From CAXXOK01 sp964640955 (lineage in GTDB: Bacteria; Bacillota; Clostridia; Christensenellales; Aristaeellaceae): 38,529 nucleotides of DNA. Under the pieces are notes generated by a model. The model made no database searches. It worked only from the letters and a program-made list of their open reading frames with translations, and was not told the DNA's origin. The position numbers and the translations under genes were made by a program. Numbering within the stretch: the stretch's first letter is position 1; each line of letters begins with the position of its first letter. Of this stretch, positions 26,363 through 33,902 are shown in pieces. The stretch lies in contig CAZXJI010000028.1 of NCBI GenBank assembly GCA_964640955.1, positions 1-38,529 on the forward strand, written 5' to 3'.

Positions 26363-27508
26363 TTATTTCGTTACGAAGCTGGCCTTGAACACCCGGCAGC
26401 CATGCGCGGGCACTTCCAGCGGGTACTGGTCGGTGTGCACGCCCGTGTCCTCCCCGCTGATGGCGTCCACCAGGTGCAGCTTCACGCCGCTACTGTACGG
26501 CAGGCCCAGGTCGGCGAAGATGCAATCCACCTCGTCCTCCTCCTCGGAGAGGTTCACGTACACCAGCGCGACCGTGTTGTCGCTGAGGTGTTTTAAGAAG
26601 CTGAAACGCGCCTCGTCCCGGTACACAAGGTAGGGCGCGCGGCACTCCGCGTCCTGATTGATCGACAGCAGCACCGGGTTTTGCACCAGCCTGCGCATCG
26701 GGGCGGAAAGCGCGCGCACGTCCGCGCCCAGAATCAGCGCGGAGCCCATGCAGGCCCACAGCACGAACTGCGTTTGGTACTCCGCTTCGGTGCAGGCCGC
26801 CGTGCCCTTGTTGTTGGGGTCGTCCAAGCCAACGTGCCCCTTGCCGAACATGCCCACCGTAAGCATGTCCATATCGTTGAAGCAGGGCGCCGCGCTGCAG
26901 TGGAAAGCGTTCATCTGGCTGTCGGCAATCGCGGCGGCTGATTGGAAAAAGTCCAGAATATCGGGCGTGGAGCGGTAGCTGTTGGCGCCCGCAGAGCGCA
27001 TCCACGTTTCCGGCGCCTGCTCGCCCCAGTTGCACGCCGCAAAGAAGATATCCCGGCCGCCGGCGCGCAGCGCCATGGCCATGGTCTGGTACCGCTGGCG
27101 GCAATCGGCGCTTTTAGGAAAATTGCAGAAGTCGTATTTCAGGTAATCTACCTGCCACTCGGCAAACTGCCGCGCGTCGCTGAACTCGTGATCGAACGAT
27201 CCCGGGAAGCGCGCGCAGGTGCGCGTGCCCGCGCAGGAGTAGATGCCCAGCTTGAGCCCTTTGGCATGCACATAGTCCGCCAGCGCGCGGATGCCGCTGG
27301 GGAACTTGGCGGGGTCGGGCACGAACAGGCCGTTTTCGTCGCGCTCCATCAGCATCCAGCCGTCGTCGATGATGACGTATTCATAGCCGGCCGCCAGATA
27401 GCCCTGCTCTACCATGGCGTCCGCCGTTTCGCGCAGCAGCGCCTCGGTCGGCTTGGGGCCGAAGGTATTCCAGGAATTCCAACCCATGGGAGGTGTTTTG
27501 CTGTACAT
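26363..27508 (-). CDS. GH27 glycosidase (alpha-galactosidase-like)
   Basis: Cytoplasmic retaining glycosidase, 381 residues, close to the GH27 core length. N-terminus 'TPPMGWNSWNTFG' and 'YVIIDDGWM' are family signatures; nucleophile D126 in 'VDYLKYDFCN', acid/base D183 in 'SYRSTPDI'. GH27 members hydrolyse alpha-D-galactosides, alpha-N-acetylgalactosaminides or beta-L-arabinopyranosides, so the substrate is not fixed by family. ATG 27508 has AAAGGAG 8 bases upstream; the longer frame to 27607 has no site and overlaps the PHP gene. Last gene of the zinc-ribbon/PHP/GH27 operon. Confidence 0.93.
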   Translation of the reverse strand: MYSKTPPMGWNSWNTFGPKPTEALLRETADAMVEQGYLAAGYEYVIIDDGWMLMERDENGLFVPDPAKFPSGIRALADYVHAKGLKLGIYSCAGTRTCARFPGSFDHEFSDARQFAEWQVDYLKYDFCNFPKSADCRQRYQTMAMALRAGGRDIFFAACNWGEQAPETWMRSAGANSYRSTPDILDFFQSAAAIADSQMNAFHCSAAPCFNDMDMLTVGMFGKGHVGLDDPNNKGTAACTEAEYQTQFVLWACMGSALILGADVRALSAPMRRLVQNPVLLSINQDAECRAPYLVYRDEARFSFLKHLSDNTVALVYVNLSEEEDEVDCIFADLGLPYSSGVKLHLVDAISGEDTGVHTDQYPLEVPAHGCRVFKASFVTK

Positions 27509-27540
27509 GGTTATGCTCCTTTTCCAATCGATATGTTCGC

Positions 27541-28452
27541 TTATTCGCGCGGCGTACGCCCGTGGGGGACAATTCGTCCCCGCTCCACGGCGATGGGGTT
27601 CGTCCAAGCGCTTTTGCCGTTAGCGTCCACGAGCTGGCAGCGCACGAAGGTTTCGCCGCGCTGCGCCCGCAGGTCGTACGTACTGTACGTAAGGCCGTGG
27701 CCTGTGCGGCAGCGGCCCGTGACCCAGCTTAAGTTGCTGTAGAATATGATCTGCTCCACCGGCGAGCACCACAGCCGAAGCTCCCCCTCCTCCACCGTAA
27801 GCCGTCGGATGACCGGGCCCTGAGAGGCGTAAAAGCGCCCCTTGTCCAGCGCGCTCAGGATCGTCGCCTGCGTAAGCGTTTCCGCCTGCACCATCACGTA
27901 GCTGTTGCACTGCTCGCCTTCGTAGTAGTGCGCGTCGTCCACCGCCACCAGCGGCAGCACGCACCCGTGCGCCGCGGCACAGTCCAGCGTCACCGACGCG
28001 TCCGCGCGCAGGCAGTTGCGCGGTGCGGTGGACATGGCGTTGTAGATTTCCGCGGCGGTGAGGTTGCGCAATCCCGCGATGGTCGTAGGGGTGAGCAGCG
28101 ACCAGGCCGGATGCGCGAGGATGGCGCGCCCGCCGGCCGTGCGGATCCTGTCCACCGCCGCCTGCGGGCCAAACCGCAGGTCAATCTCGTTCTCCAGCGC
28201 TTTAGGTACGCCGATGCCGACAATGTGCATTTCCTCGGCAGGCAGTTCAAACGCGAGTTCGATACCGGAGAGCACCAGAAGACCGTTTTCCTCATGGGTA
28301 TCGCACCCCACCACGTCGTGGTCGGTGATCGCGATAAAGTCGTACCCGTGCGCCCGGTACAACGCTGCCGCGGCTTCCGGGGCCGGCACGCCGTCGCTTC
28401 GCGTGGTGTGCATGTGCAGGTTGCCCTTAAAGTAGGGCTTTTGATCGTTCAG
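27541..28452 (-). CDS. PHP-domain metal-dependent phosphoesterase
   Basis: Polymerase-and-histidinol-phosphatase fold with 'GNLHMHTTRSDG' (metal ligands H13/H15), 'AITDHD', 'SGIEL', 'ILAHPAW'; cytoplasmic, about 303 residues. The PHP motif begins before the first ATG (28413), so the real start lies upstream: there is no ATG, GTG or TTG in frame until well beyond the motif. The best candidates are CTG at 28452, which overlaps the upstream stop as CTGA, or ATC at 28461-28459, 7 bases after AAGGAGGGGG. The C-terminal ~80 residues look like an extra beta domain. The reaction (phosphatase or cyclic phosphodiesterase) is unknown. Confidence 0.82.
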   Translation of the reverse strand: MNDQKPYFKGNLHMHTTRSDGVPAPEAAAALYRAHGYDFIAITDHDVVGCDTHEENGLLVLSGIELAFELPAEEMHIVGIGVPKALENEIDLRFGPQAAVDRIRTAGGRAILAHPAWSLLTPTTIAGLRNLTAAEIYNAMSTAPRNCLRADASVTLDCAAAHGCVLPLVAVDDAHYYEGEQCNSYVMVQAETLTQATILSALDKGRFYASQGPVIRRLTVEEGELRLWCSPVEQIIFYSNLSWVTGRCRTGHGLTYSTYDLRAQRGETFVRCQLVDANGKSAWTNPIAVERGRIVPHGRTPRE

Positions 28453-28706
28453 GATAACGATGTCGCTTCCCCCTCCTTCGCCGGGCCGAACAGGGCGCAG
28501 CCCATCGCCCTGTACTCCTCTATTTTGAGCTCGATCACACCCGGCGGCACGCCCAGCCGACGCGCGAGGCAGCCAACGCAGAAATACCGCGTGATCCCGC
28601 GCCCCAAAAGACGCTTGGAGATGCCAACCTCATCGCGCCTAAGCAGCGCCGCACAGTCCACGCAGCGCGCCCCCGCGGGCGCACCGACGGATACGGGACG
28701 TTTCAG
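28449..28706 (-). CDS. Small zinc-ribbon protein
   Basis: About 85 residues with C-V-D-C near the N-terminus and C-V-G-C in 'YFCVGCLARRLGV', a two-knuckle zinc ribbon, followed by 'LKIEEYRAMGCALF'. Similar small proteins of unknown function occur in Clostridia beside PHP or metabolic genes. A GTG within the first Cys pair would cut off a zinc ligand, so CTG at 28706 (8 bases after GGGGGTG) is preferred; the frame closes with TGA 6 bases above this. The stop overlaps the start region of the PHP gene, implying coupled translation and perhaps a physical partnership. Confidence 0.65.
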   Translation of the reverse strand: MKRPVSVGAPAGARCVDCAALLRRDEVGISKRLLGRGITRYFCVGCLARRLGVPPGVIELKIEEYRAMGCALFGPAKEGEATSLS

Positions 28707-28741
28707 TTTCGTTCACCCCCATCGCAGACGGCTTCCAATTT

Positions 28742-28750
28742 AGTATATCA
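28742..28750 (-). promoter_or_regulatory. Extended -10 promoter of the zinc-ribbon/PHP/GH27 operon
   Basis: On the minus strand TGATATACT forms an extended -10 element (TG-n-TATACT), about 35 bases upstream of the zinc-ribbon start. The -35 region is poor, as is common with extended -10 promoters. Confidence 0.5.
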
Positions 28751-28863
28751 TTTCAGCCGCGTGGCGCCATTCCCGCTTTCCTACTTGCCGTCGCGTATTT
28801 CCTTCTCGGTGTAAAACCACGGTATTTGGCGATTTACGGCCTCCGCAGGTCGGAAACCGACGC

Positions 28864-28891
28864 TTGCGCCGCGCACACGGTGCCCTATACT
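28864..28891 (+). promoter_or_regulatory. Promoter of the DapA-family aldolase gene
   Basis: TTGCGC (28864-28869), 16-base spacer, TATACT (28886-28891), about 50 bases before the TTG start at 28943. The divergent promoter lies about 115 bases away. Confidence 0.5.
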
Positions 28892-28942
28892 GAGTAGAGA
28901 GCACCATGGGTGAAAACCCGGATAGAGAAGGGACGGTTTGCT

Positions 28943-29830
28943 TTGAAAGAGCTGCGCGGTGCGATTGGCGTTTCGGTAACCCCGTTCGGTATGGACTGGC
29001 AGGTGGACCTGGACGCGATCCGTACGCAGGCCGAACGCCTGTCGACAAGCGGCATCACCGGGGTATTCCCCTGCGCGTCGACCGGCGAGTATCCGCACCT
29101 GTCCCCCAAGGAACAGCGGGCCGTGTACGAGGCGACAAAGGAGGGCATCGGCGGCAAAAAGACGCTCATCGCCAGCGCCTGCGCCCCCAACCTGCGCACG
29201 GCCATCGAAAGCGCCGCCATGGCGCGCGAGCTGGGCTACGACGCCTGTGTAGCCTGCCCGCCCTACTATTATCCCCTGTCACAGGATGAGATTATTGCCT
29301 TTTACCAGGCGCTGGCGCGGGCATCCGCCCTGCCGGTCATCCTGTACCATGTGCCGTTTTTCACCAGCGGCATTGCGCCCGAAACCGTTCGCAGGCTTGC
29401 GCAGATGGACAACATCGTTGGCATCAAGGACTCCTCCGCCAACATGAAGCGAATCGCCCACCTGTGCAGCCTGCACGAGGAGCGCCCCGATTTTCTGATT
29501 TATACCGGCACGGACGATTGCCTCTACCCCGCGCTGGCTGCCGGCGTGGACGGCAGCATGACGGCTTTTGCTGCGGGCGCGCCCACGCTGGTAACGGATG
29601 TGTACCGTGCCTTCGCAGCCGATCGCCCCGCCGAAGCCGCGGCCTGCCAGCAGCGCATGATGCCCCTGCTCGCGGAGGCGGACGCGTTGCCTTTCCCCCT
29701 TGGGTACAAGCTGGTAGCGCAGGCGTACCACCACATTCCGATGACGCGGCGCTACCATCAGCTGCTTGGGGAGGACGCGGTCGCCGAAGCGAGCCGCCAC
29801 ATTGAGGCCCTGCTGGACAAACAGGGATAA
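28943..29830 (+). CDS. DapA-family lyase/aldolase (2-keto-3-deoxy-aldonate aldolase candidate)
   Basis: Class I aldolase-type TIM barrel, 295 residues, the normal family length. Schiff-base lysine K162 ('IVGIKDSS'), Y135 ('VILYHVP') and the pyruvate-carboxylate loop S46-T47-G48-E49 are present. The family includes dihydrodipicolinate synthase, N-acetylneuraminate lyase and 2-keto-3-deoxy-sugar-acid aldolases; the GTTGE-type loop here is S-T-G-E. Without lysine-biosynthesis neighbours and with a dehydrogenase/dehydratase operon in the same window, a sugar-acid aldolase is more likely. TTG start at 28943 has AAGGGA 8 bases upstream; the ATG at 28910 has no site and would add 11 unconserved residues. 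Confidence 0.9.
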   Translation: MKELRGAIGVSVTPFGMDWQVDLDAIRTQAERLSTSGITGVFPCASTGEYPHLSPKEQRAVYEATKEGIGGKKTLIASACAPNLRTAIESAAMARELGYDACVACPPYYYPLSQDEIIAFYQALARASALPVILYHVPFFTSGIAPETVRRLAQMDNIVGIKDSSANMKRIAHLCSLHEERPDFLIYTGTDDCLYPALAAGVDGSMTAFAAGAPTLVTDVYRAFAADRPAEAAACQQRMMPLLAEADALPFPLGYKLVAQAYHHIPMTRRYHQLLGEDAVAEASRHIEALLDKQG

Positions 29831-29852
29831 CCAGGCGTCGTCGCCAAAAGCG

Positions 29853-29891
29853 GGGAACCGGCGGCTCCAGACGAGCTTGCGGTTCCCGTTT
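29853..29891 (+). terminator. Intrinsic terminator after the aldolase gene
   Basis: GGGAACCG (29853-29860) pairs with CGGTTCCC (29880-29887), with an inner GCTC/GAGC pairing, followed by GTTTTCTGT. It starts 23 bases after the aldolase stop. Confidence 0.65.
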
Positions 29892-30072
29892 TCTGTATAT
29901 GGATAACATCAGATTGGGGAAGCCCCGCAACCCTTATGAACCGCAGAGCCGGAACGGCCAGGAACCCAATCACCCTAGTGTATGTGTACGGTCGCAGGCT
30001 CCTTGATTCGCATCCCGAGAAAGGCCTGCTCATCTCTCCGTGGACGGCACCGACAGATACTGGAGTTTAGCC

Positions 30073-30247
30073 TCAGAACGAGGCAACTGTGGCGTCTGCC
30101 GGCCCTGTAGGTCTTTTCAGATAATCTGCCGCCTTTACGATCGGCGGGCCGTAATATTTTCAAGGGTACGTACTGCAGCATGAGCTTATACGGGCTAATG
30201 TCGGCCACCTGCTTCGCGAGGTTGCAGTTCTCTTCCCCGATTTCCAT
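30073..30247 (-). pseudogene. Unrecognised frameshifted gene fragment
   Basis: From the ATG at 30247 one frame reads 'MEIGEENCNLAKQVADISPY' and on to 'MLQYVPLK'; then a shift gives 'KYYGPPIVKAADYLKRPTGP' and a stop at 30073-30075. Each half looks like protein and the unshifted frame loses that look at the junction. I do not recognise a family. It lies between the aldolase terminator and the left end of the decayed insertion element, so it is probably debris from an insertion or deletion event. Confidence 0.3.
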
Positions 30248-30304
30248 GATTTATCAAGAAGTACTCCTCAGTGATCTGATTGACTGACCGTTTGAGTCAC
30301 GTCA

Positions 30305-31737
30305 AGGATGTTGCGCACATTTGTAGGAGCCCGGGCGTCAGTCAGTTGCCGTCAGATGATATTTTCAGATTCCCCGAGCCAAAGCACCGTGCAGGTCGCC
30401 AAGCAGCCACCGCCGCTTGCGGCGGCTTGACCTCGAGAGCGACGGTTTGGGGCATTATACTCCAATGGCGATGGGATGGATCGTGATCGGATGATATTCC
30501 CGAGTCCCCGTCCCCGCCCACAGGCCGGCGCCCCGAGCCGACGCTGTCAAGGTTGGCGGCAAATAAAGGCATCAGTTGGTGCGCTCCTTCTCAAGCTCGT
30601 AGCGATGCCGCATGTTCAGGTATACCTTCTCGCCCCACGCACGCCTAAGCCTTGCATACCAGCATCAACGCGCTATTGCCATCCGGGAAGCAGCCGGCCG
30701 CATGGGTACGCCGTCTGATCTCACGGTTGATTCGCTCGGTCCCGTTGTTTGAGCAGATACGCAGCCAATGTTGCAACGGGTAGTTCATATAAAGTCAGCG
30801 TTTCGGCGATGCTCTCATCCAGCGTTTTTGCAGCGATGCCGAGCTTGGTTTTTCGCGGATACTTCGTTACCTCCTACGCTTTGCGTAAGCAGGTGGTTTG
30901 CTTTTCCTATGCAAAGATCACATTGAGCATGGTGCCGGCTTCATTGGCTCGGGCACGAGGTGCCTGGCTGAGGATGTTCCGCATGAAATGTACCATGCAG
31001 CGCTGGTATTGGGCTTGCGGAAAAGCTTCGGCAATCGCCGCAACCAGACCGTTGCATTTGTCGCCCGTGATCATCCGCACACCCCGGAGGCCACGTTTTG
31101 CCAGATGCCTGAGGAAATGAAGCCAACTTTCCGTATCCTTCCGACCGCCCTCACAGGCTCCGATCACCTCCCGATTCTCATCCTCGTTCACGCTCAGCGC
31201 AACCAGGATCGCGATGTTCACAATGGTCCCGCCCCAGTTCTTCTTGAGGTAGATGCCATCCAGAAACACGTAGGGATACGCCGGTTTTAGAGCGCTTCGG
31301 TCACATCTTCCACCCGGCGAACCGATACCCCGGCCAGATACATCTCGATCAGCGCTTCTTCGACCGACTCCTCGCGGCGTTTGTAGCGTTCCACAATGGC
31401 CGTCTCAAAAGGGAGCACGCGCAGCTTCGGCACTTTCAGACTCACTTCTCCGCTCGTGATCAGCAGCTTTCAGGTATAATGCTCTGCGCGGGTATCCAGG
31501 CGTTCTTCATTTCGTTCATACCGATGGGCGTTGGTAATCCGGTCCGCTTCCTCGTCCAACAGTTTGTTGAGCGTTTCTTCCACCGTTCCGCGCACCAAAT
31601 CCTTGAGCTGTCCCTTTATCCCCGCTTGATTGAACTGTATAATCTCTCCCATGGGAACCCTCATCGTGTTGTGATGTTGCCGCTAACAACAGCTTACACG
31701 CTCTGGGCTCCCATTTTCAATTGTGTGCAAATTACCT
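30305..31737 (-). mobile_element. Decayed IS256-family insertion sequence
   Basis: About 1.43 kb, the right length for IS256-type elements. Imperfect terminal inverted repeats: left end AAGG...TTGCGCACATTTG...GGAGCCCGGGCGT (30305-30338) against right end, read inward, AAGG...TTGCACACAATTG...GGAGCCCAGAGCGT (31737-31698). No target-site duplication is evident. A short GC-rich hairpin (30410-30425) lies past the transposase end. The transposase is broken, so it cannot move on its own. Confidence 0.6.
30572..31664 (-). pseudogene. IS256/mutator-type transposase, multiply broken
   Basis: Pieces in order along the minus strand: N-terminal 'IKGQLKDLVRGTVEETLNKLLDEEADRITNA' ending in a stop after 'HYT' (about 31470); then 'SLKVPKLRVLPFETAIVERY' to 'MYLAGVSVRRVEDVTEAL', stop; a gap where about 30-40 residues are missing; 'VFLDGIYLKKNWGG' with the first catalytic Asp, 'ITGDKCNG' with the second, and 'YQRCMVHFMRN' (to 30907); then, after stops and shifts, 'NNGTERINREIRRRT' with the catalytic Glu and 'MRHRYELEKERTN' to the stop at 30572. 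At least three stops or shifts plus an internal deletion. Confidence 0.9.
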
Positions 31738-31899
31738 TACCTTATCTCGTTGAGTAGCCATCTTCCGGCACCGTCATAGATAATAAACGGCAGTTTTCAA
31801 CGCTGATGAAAGCGCTTGTTGACCCATTCAAAACAAGGTGGCGTCGAAGAGAGCGATTGCTTTTCTTGCATGCGTTCTCCCGCAATGCCGTAGAAAACT

Positions 31900-33882
31900 T
31901 TACAGCCGCATGCCGTTGCGCAGCATCAAGGGGATGGTGTCCAGCGGTGCGGCGCATACAACGGTTTGCCCGCCGTCGTATTCCTTGCCGCTGTAGGCGT
32001 CCAGCCAACGCGAGCCCATCGGCAGATACACCGGTCTCTCCCTTGCGCCCAGTTCGAGCACGGGGGCGACGAGGATGTCGTCACCGAACATGTAAGCATT
32101 CTCGCAGGCGACCGCCACAGGATCGGTTGAAAAGTCGTACATCAGCGGCCGCATGACCGGTGCGCCTGTCTCGGCCGCCTTCCGCAGGGTTTGACGGATA
32201 TATGGACGCAGCTTTTCCCTAAGGAACAGATATTTGCGCAGGATGCCATACGCTTCTTCTCCGTAGCTCCAAACCTCGTTGGGCCCGCCGGTGGGCGCCT
32301 TGGTGGGATTGGAGGAGGGCTCGCCGTGCAGCCGGTTTCCGTGCAGGCGCATCACGGGACAGAACGTGCCGAACTGGAACCAGCGAATCAGCAGTTCGCG
32401 ATACTCCGGTGACGCCTGATCGCCGCCCTCGAAGCCGCCGATATCGGTCGTCCACCACGGTATGCCCGCCATGGCCATGGAAAGGCCGATTGCCAGTTGC
32501 TCCCGCAGGGCGCGGAAAGTGGTATCGATATCGCCGGACCACACCAGCGCCCCATAGCGTTGGCTGCCCGCCCAGGCGCAGCGAAGCAGATTCATGGGTA
32601 CTTCCATGCCACTTTCCCGCATGCCGTCGAAAAACGTGCGCGCGTAGAGCAGCGGATAGAGGTTCCCCACCTGTAGCACAGAGCCCATTTGGTAGCGGTA
32701 ATGGTCGAAATCGTACACTTTGCATTCCGGTTCCGCCTCGTCCAGCCAGAACAGGCGCACCCCTTTGTCGAAATAACTCTTCTTGTTGACAGTCCACACA
32801 AAACGGCGCGCTTCGGCGTTGGTAGCGTCAAACGGAATCGTGTTGCCGCAATAATCCATGGAATAGCGGACACCGCGCTCCGTGCGGGCAAGATATCCCT
32901 TTTCGAGCATTTGCGGGTAGTTTTCGCTCCGCGTATCCACATAGGGCCATACGGACACCATCAGTTCCGCGCCCGCTTCGTTTATCTCGCGCACCATGGC
33001 CTCGGGGTCGGGAAACTCCTGCTCGTCAAAACGCCAGTCGCCCTGCATAGGCCAATGGAAGAAATCCACTACGATCACAGAAAGCGGCAGGCCGCGGCGT
33101 TTATACTCGCGCAGCACCCCCAGCAGTTCCTTCTGCGTACGGTAGCGAAGCTTGCATTGCCAAAACCCCATGCCGTATTCCGGCATCATCGGCGCATGAC
33201 CCGTGGCATCCGCGTAGGCGGATAGAATCTCAGCGGGCGTATCCCCGGTCGTGATCCAGCAATCCATCGCCTTGGTGGATCGGGCCTGCCATTCCGTCAT
33301 ATTGGCGGCGAAGCTGACGCGGCCTATGGCGGGGTTATTCCATAAAAAGCCATACCCCTGTGTGGAGACCATGAAGGGCACGCTGGCCTGCGAGTTGCGC
33401 TGCGCCAGTTCCAAAACGCACCCTTTTTTGTTCAGGCAGCCGTCCTGATACTGGCCCATGCCGAAGATTTTCTCGCCCGCGTTCGGCTCAAAACGCAGGT
33501 TCAGCTGATAGTCTCCGCCGATGATGGGCACAAAGTCACGCGCCATGATTTCCAATGCGCTCACAACCGGGAAAGCCTTGCTTTCCCGCGTCCGCCACTG
33601 TTCTTCCAGCAGGGCCTTCCCTTCGGTGTTGAAGAAGGCAACGCCGCCGTATGCGTTGATTACGGCGCGCAGCTTGCCGTTCGTTACCGTTGCCGTATCG
33701 CCGGTAATCTCTATTTCAGCGGTTTCGCCCCTGGGGGGCAGCAACGCCCAATCCTCCTCGGGCATCGCCGCCAAGCGGGTAGCACGCACGCGTAGCGCGT
33801 TTTGGCCCCAAGCTTCAATCCAGAGCTGTTCGCCGTCATAACACCGCATCAATCGGTTACTGACTTGCTTCCAAACAGGCAT
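31900..33882 (-). CDS. GH31 alpha-glycosidase (alpha-xylosidase-like)
   Basis: A 660-residue cytoplasmic retaining glycosidase. N-terminal mutarotase-like beta domain includes 'ALRVRAT' and 'GMGQYQDG'; the barrel has 'EYGMGFWQCKLRYRTQKELLGVLREYKRRGLPLSVIVVDFFHWP'-like GH31 features, nucleophile D381 in 'FWLDEAEPE' and acid/base D451 in 'WSGDIDTTF'. 'QYQDGCLNKKGC' and the 'W-L-D-E-A-E-P-E' form recall alpha-xylosidase/YicI-like members rather than alpha-glucosidases, but specificity is not fixed. No signal peptide. ATG 33882 has GGAAGGAG 6 bases upstream, 20 bases after the sulfatase stop. Final gene of the third transporter operon; no clear terminator was found in 31738-31899, which holds no gene. 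Confidence 0.93.
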   Translation of the reverse strand: MPVWKQVSNRLMRCYDGEQLWIEAWGQNALRVRATRLAAMPEEDWALLPPRGETAEIEITGDTATVTNGKLRAVINAYGGVAFFNTEGKALLEEQWRTRESKAFPVVSALEIMARDFVPIIGGDYQLNLRFEPNAGEKIFGMGQYQDGCLNKKGCVLELAQRNSQASVPFMVSTQGYGFLWNNPAIGRVSFAANMTEWQARSTKAMDCWITTGDTPAEILSAYADATGHAPMMPEYGMGFWQCKLRYRTQKELLGVLREYKRRGLPLSVIVVDFFHWPMQGDWRFDEQEFPDPEAMVREINEAGAELMVSVWPYVDTRSENYPQMLEKGYLARTERGVRYSMDYCGNTIPFDATNAEARRFVWTVNKKSYFDKGVRLFWLDEAEPECKVYDFDHYRYQMGSVLQVGNLYPLLYARTFFDGMRESGMEVPMNLLRCAWAGSQRYGALVWSGDIDTTFRALREQLAIGLSMAMAGIPWWTTDIGGFEGGDQASPEYRELLIRWFQFGTFCPVMRLHGNRLHGEPSSNPTKAPTGGPNEVWSYGEEAYGILRKYLFLREKLRPYIRQTLRKAAETGAPVMRPLMYDFSTDPVAVACENAYMFGDDILVAPVLELGARERPVYLPMGSRWLDAYSGKEYDGGQTVVCAAPLDTIPLMLRNGMRL

Positions 33883-33902
33883 TGTTTTGCTCCTTCCGAT
33901 TA

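Noticed and set aside
28943..29830. Lysine-biosynthesis dapA
   Set aside because: The fold and catalytic residues fit, but no lysine-pathway neighbours exist and the sugar-enzyme context favours a sugar-acid aldolase; the symbol dapA is therefore not given.
31742..32008. 88-codon minus-strand frame downstream of the GH31 gene
   Set aside because: It overlaps the GH31 3' end in another frame, is Arg-rich and has no ribosome site or domain.
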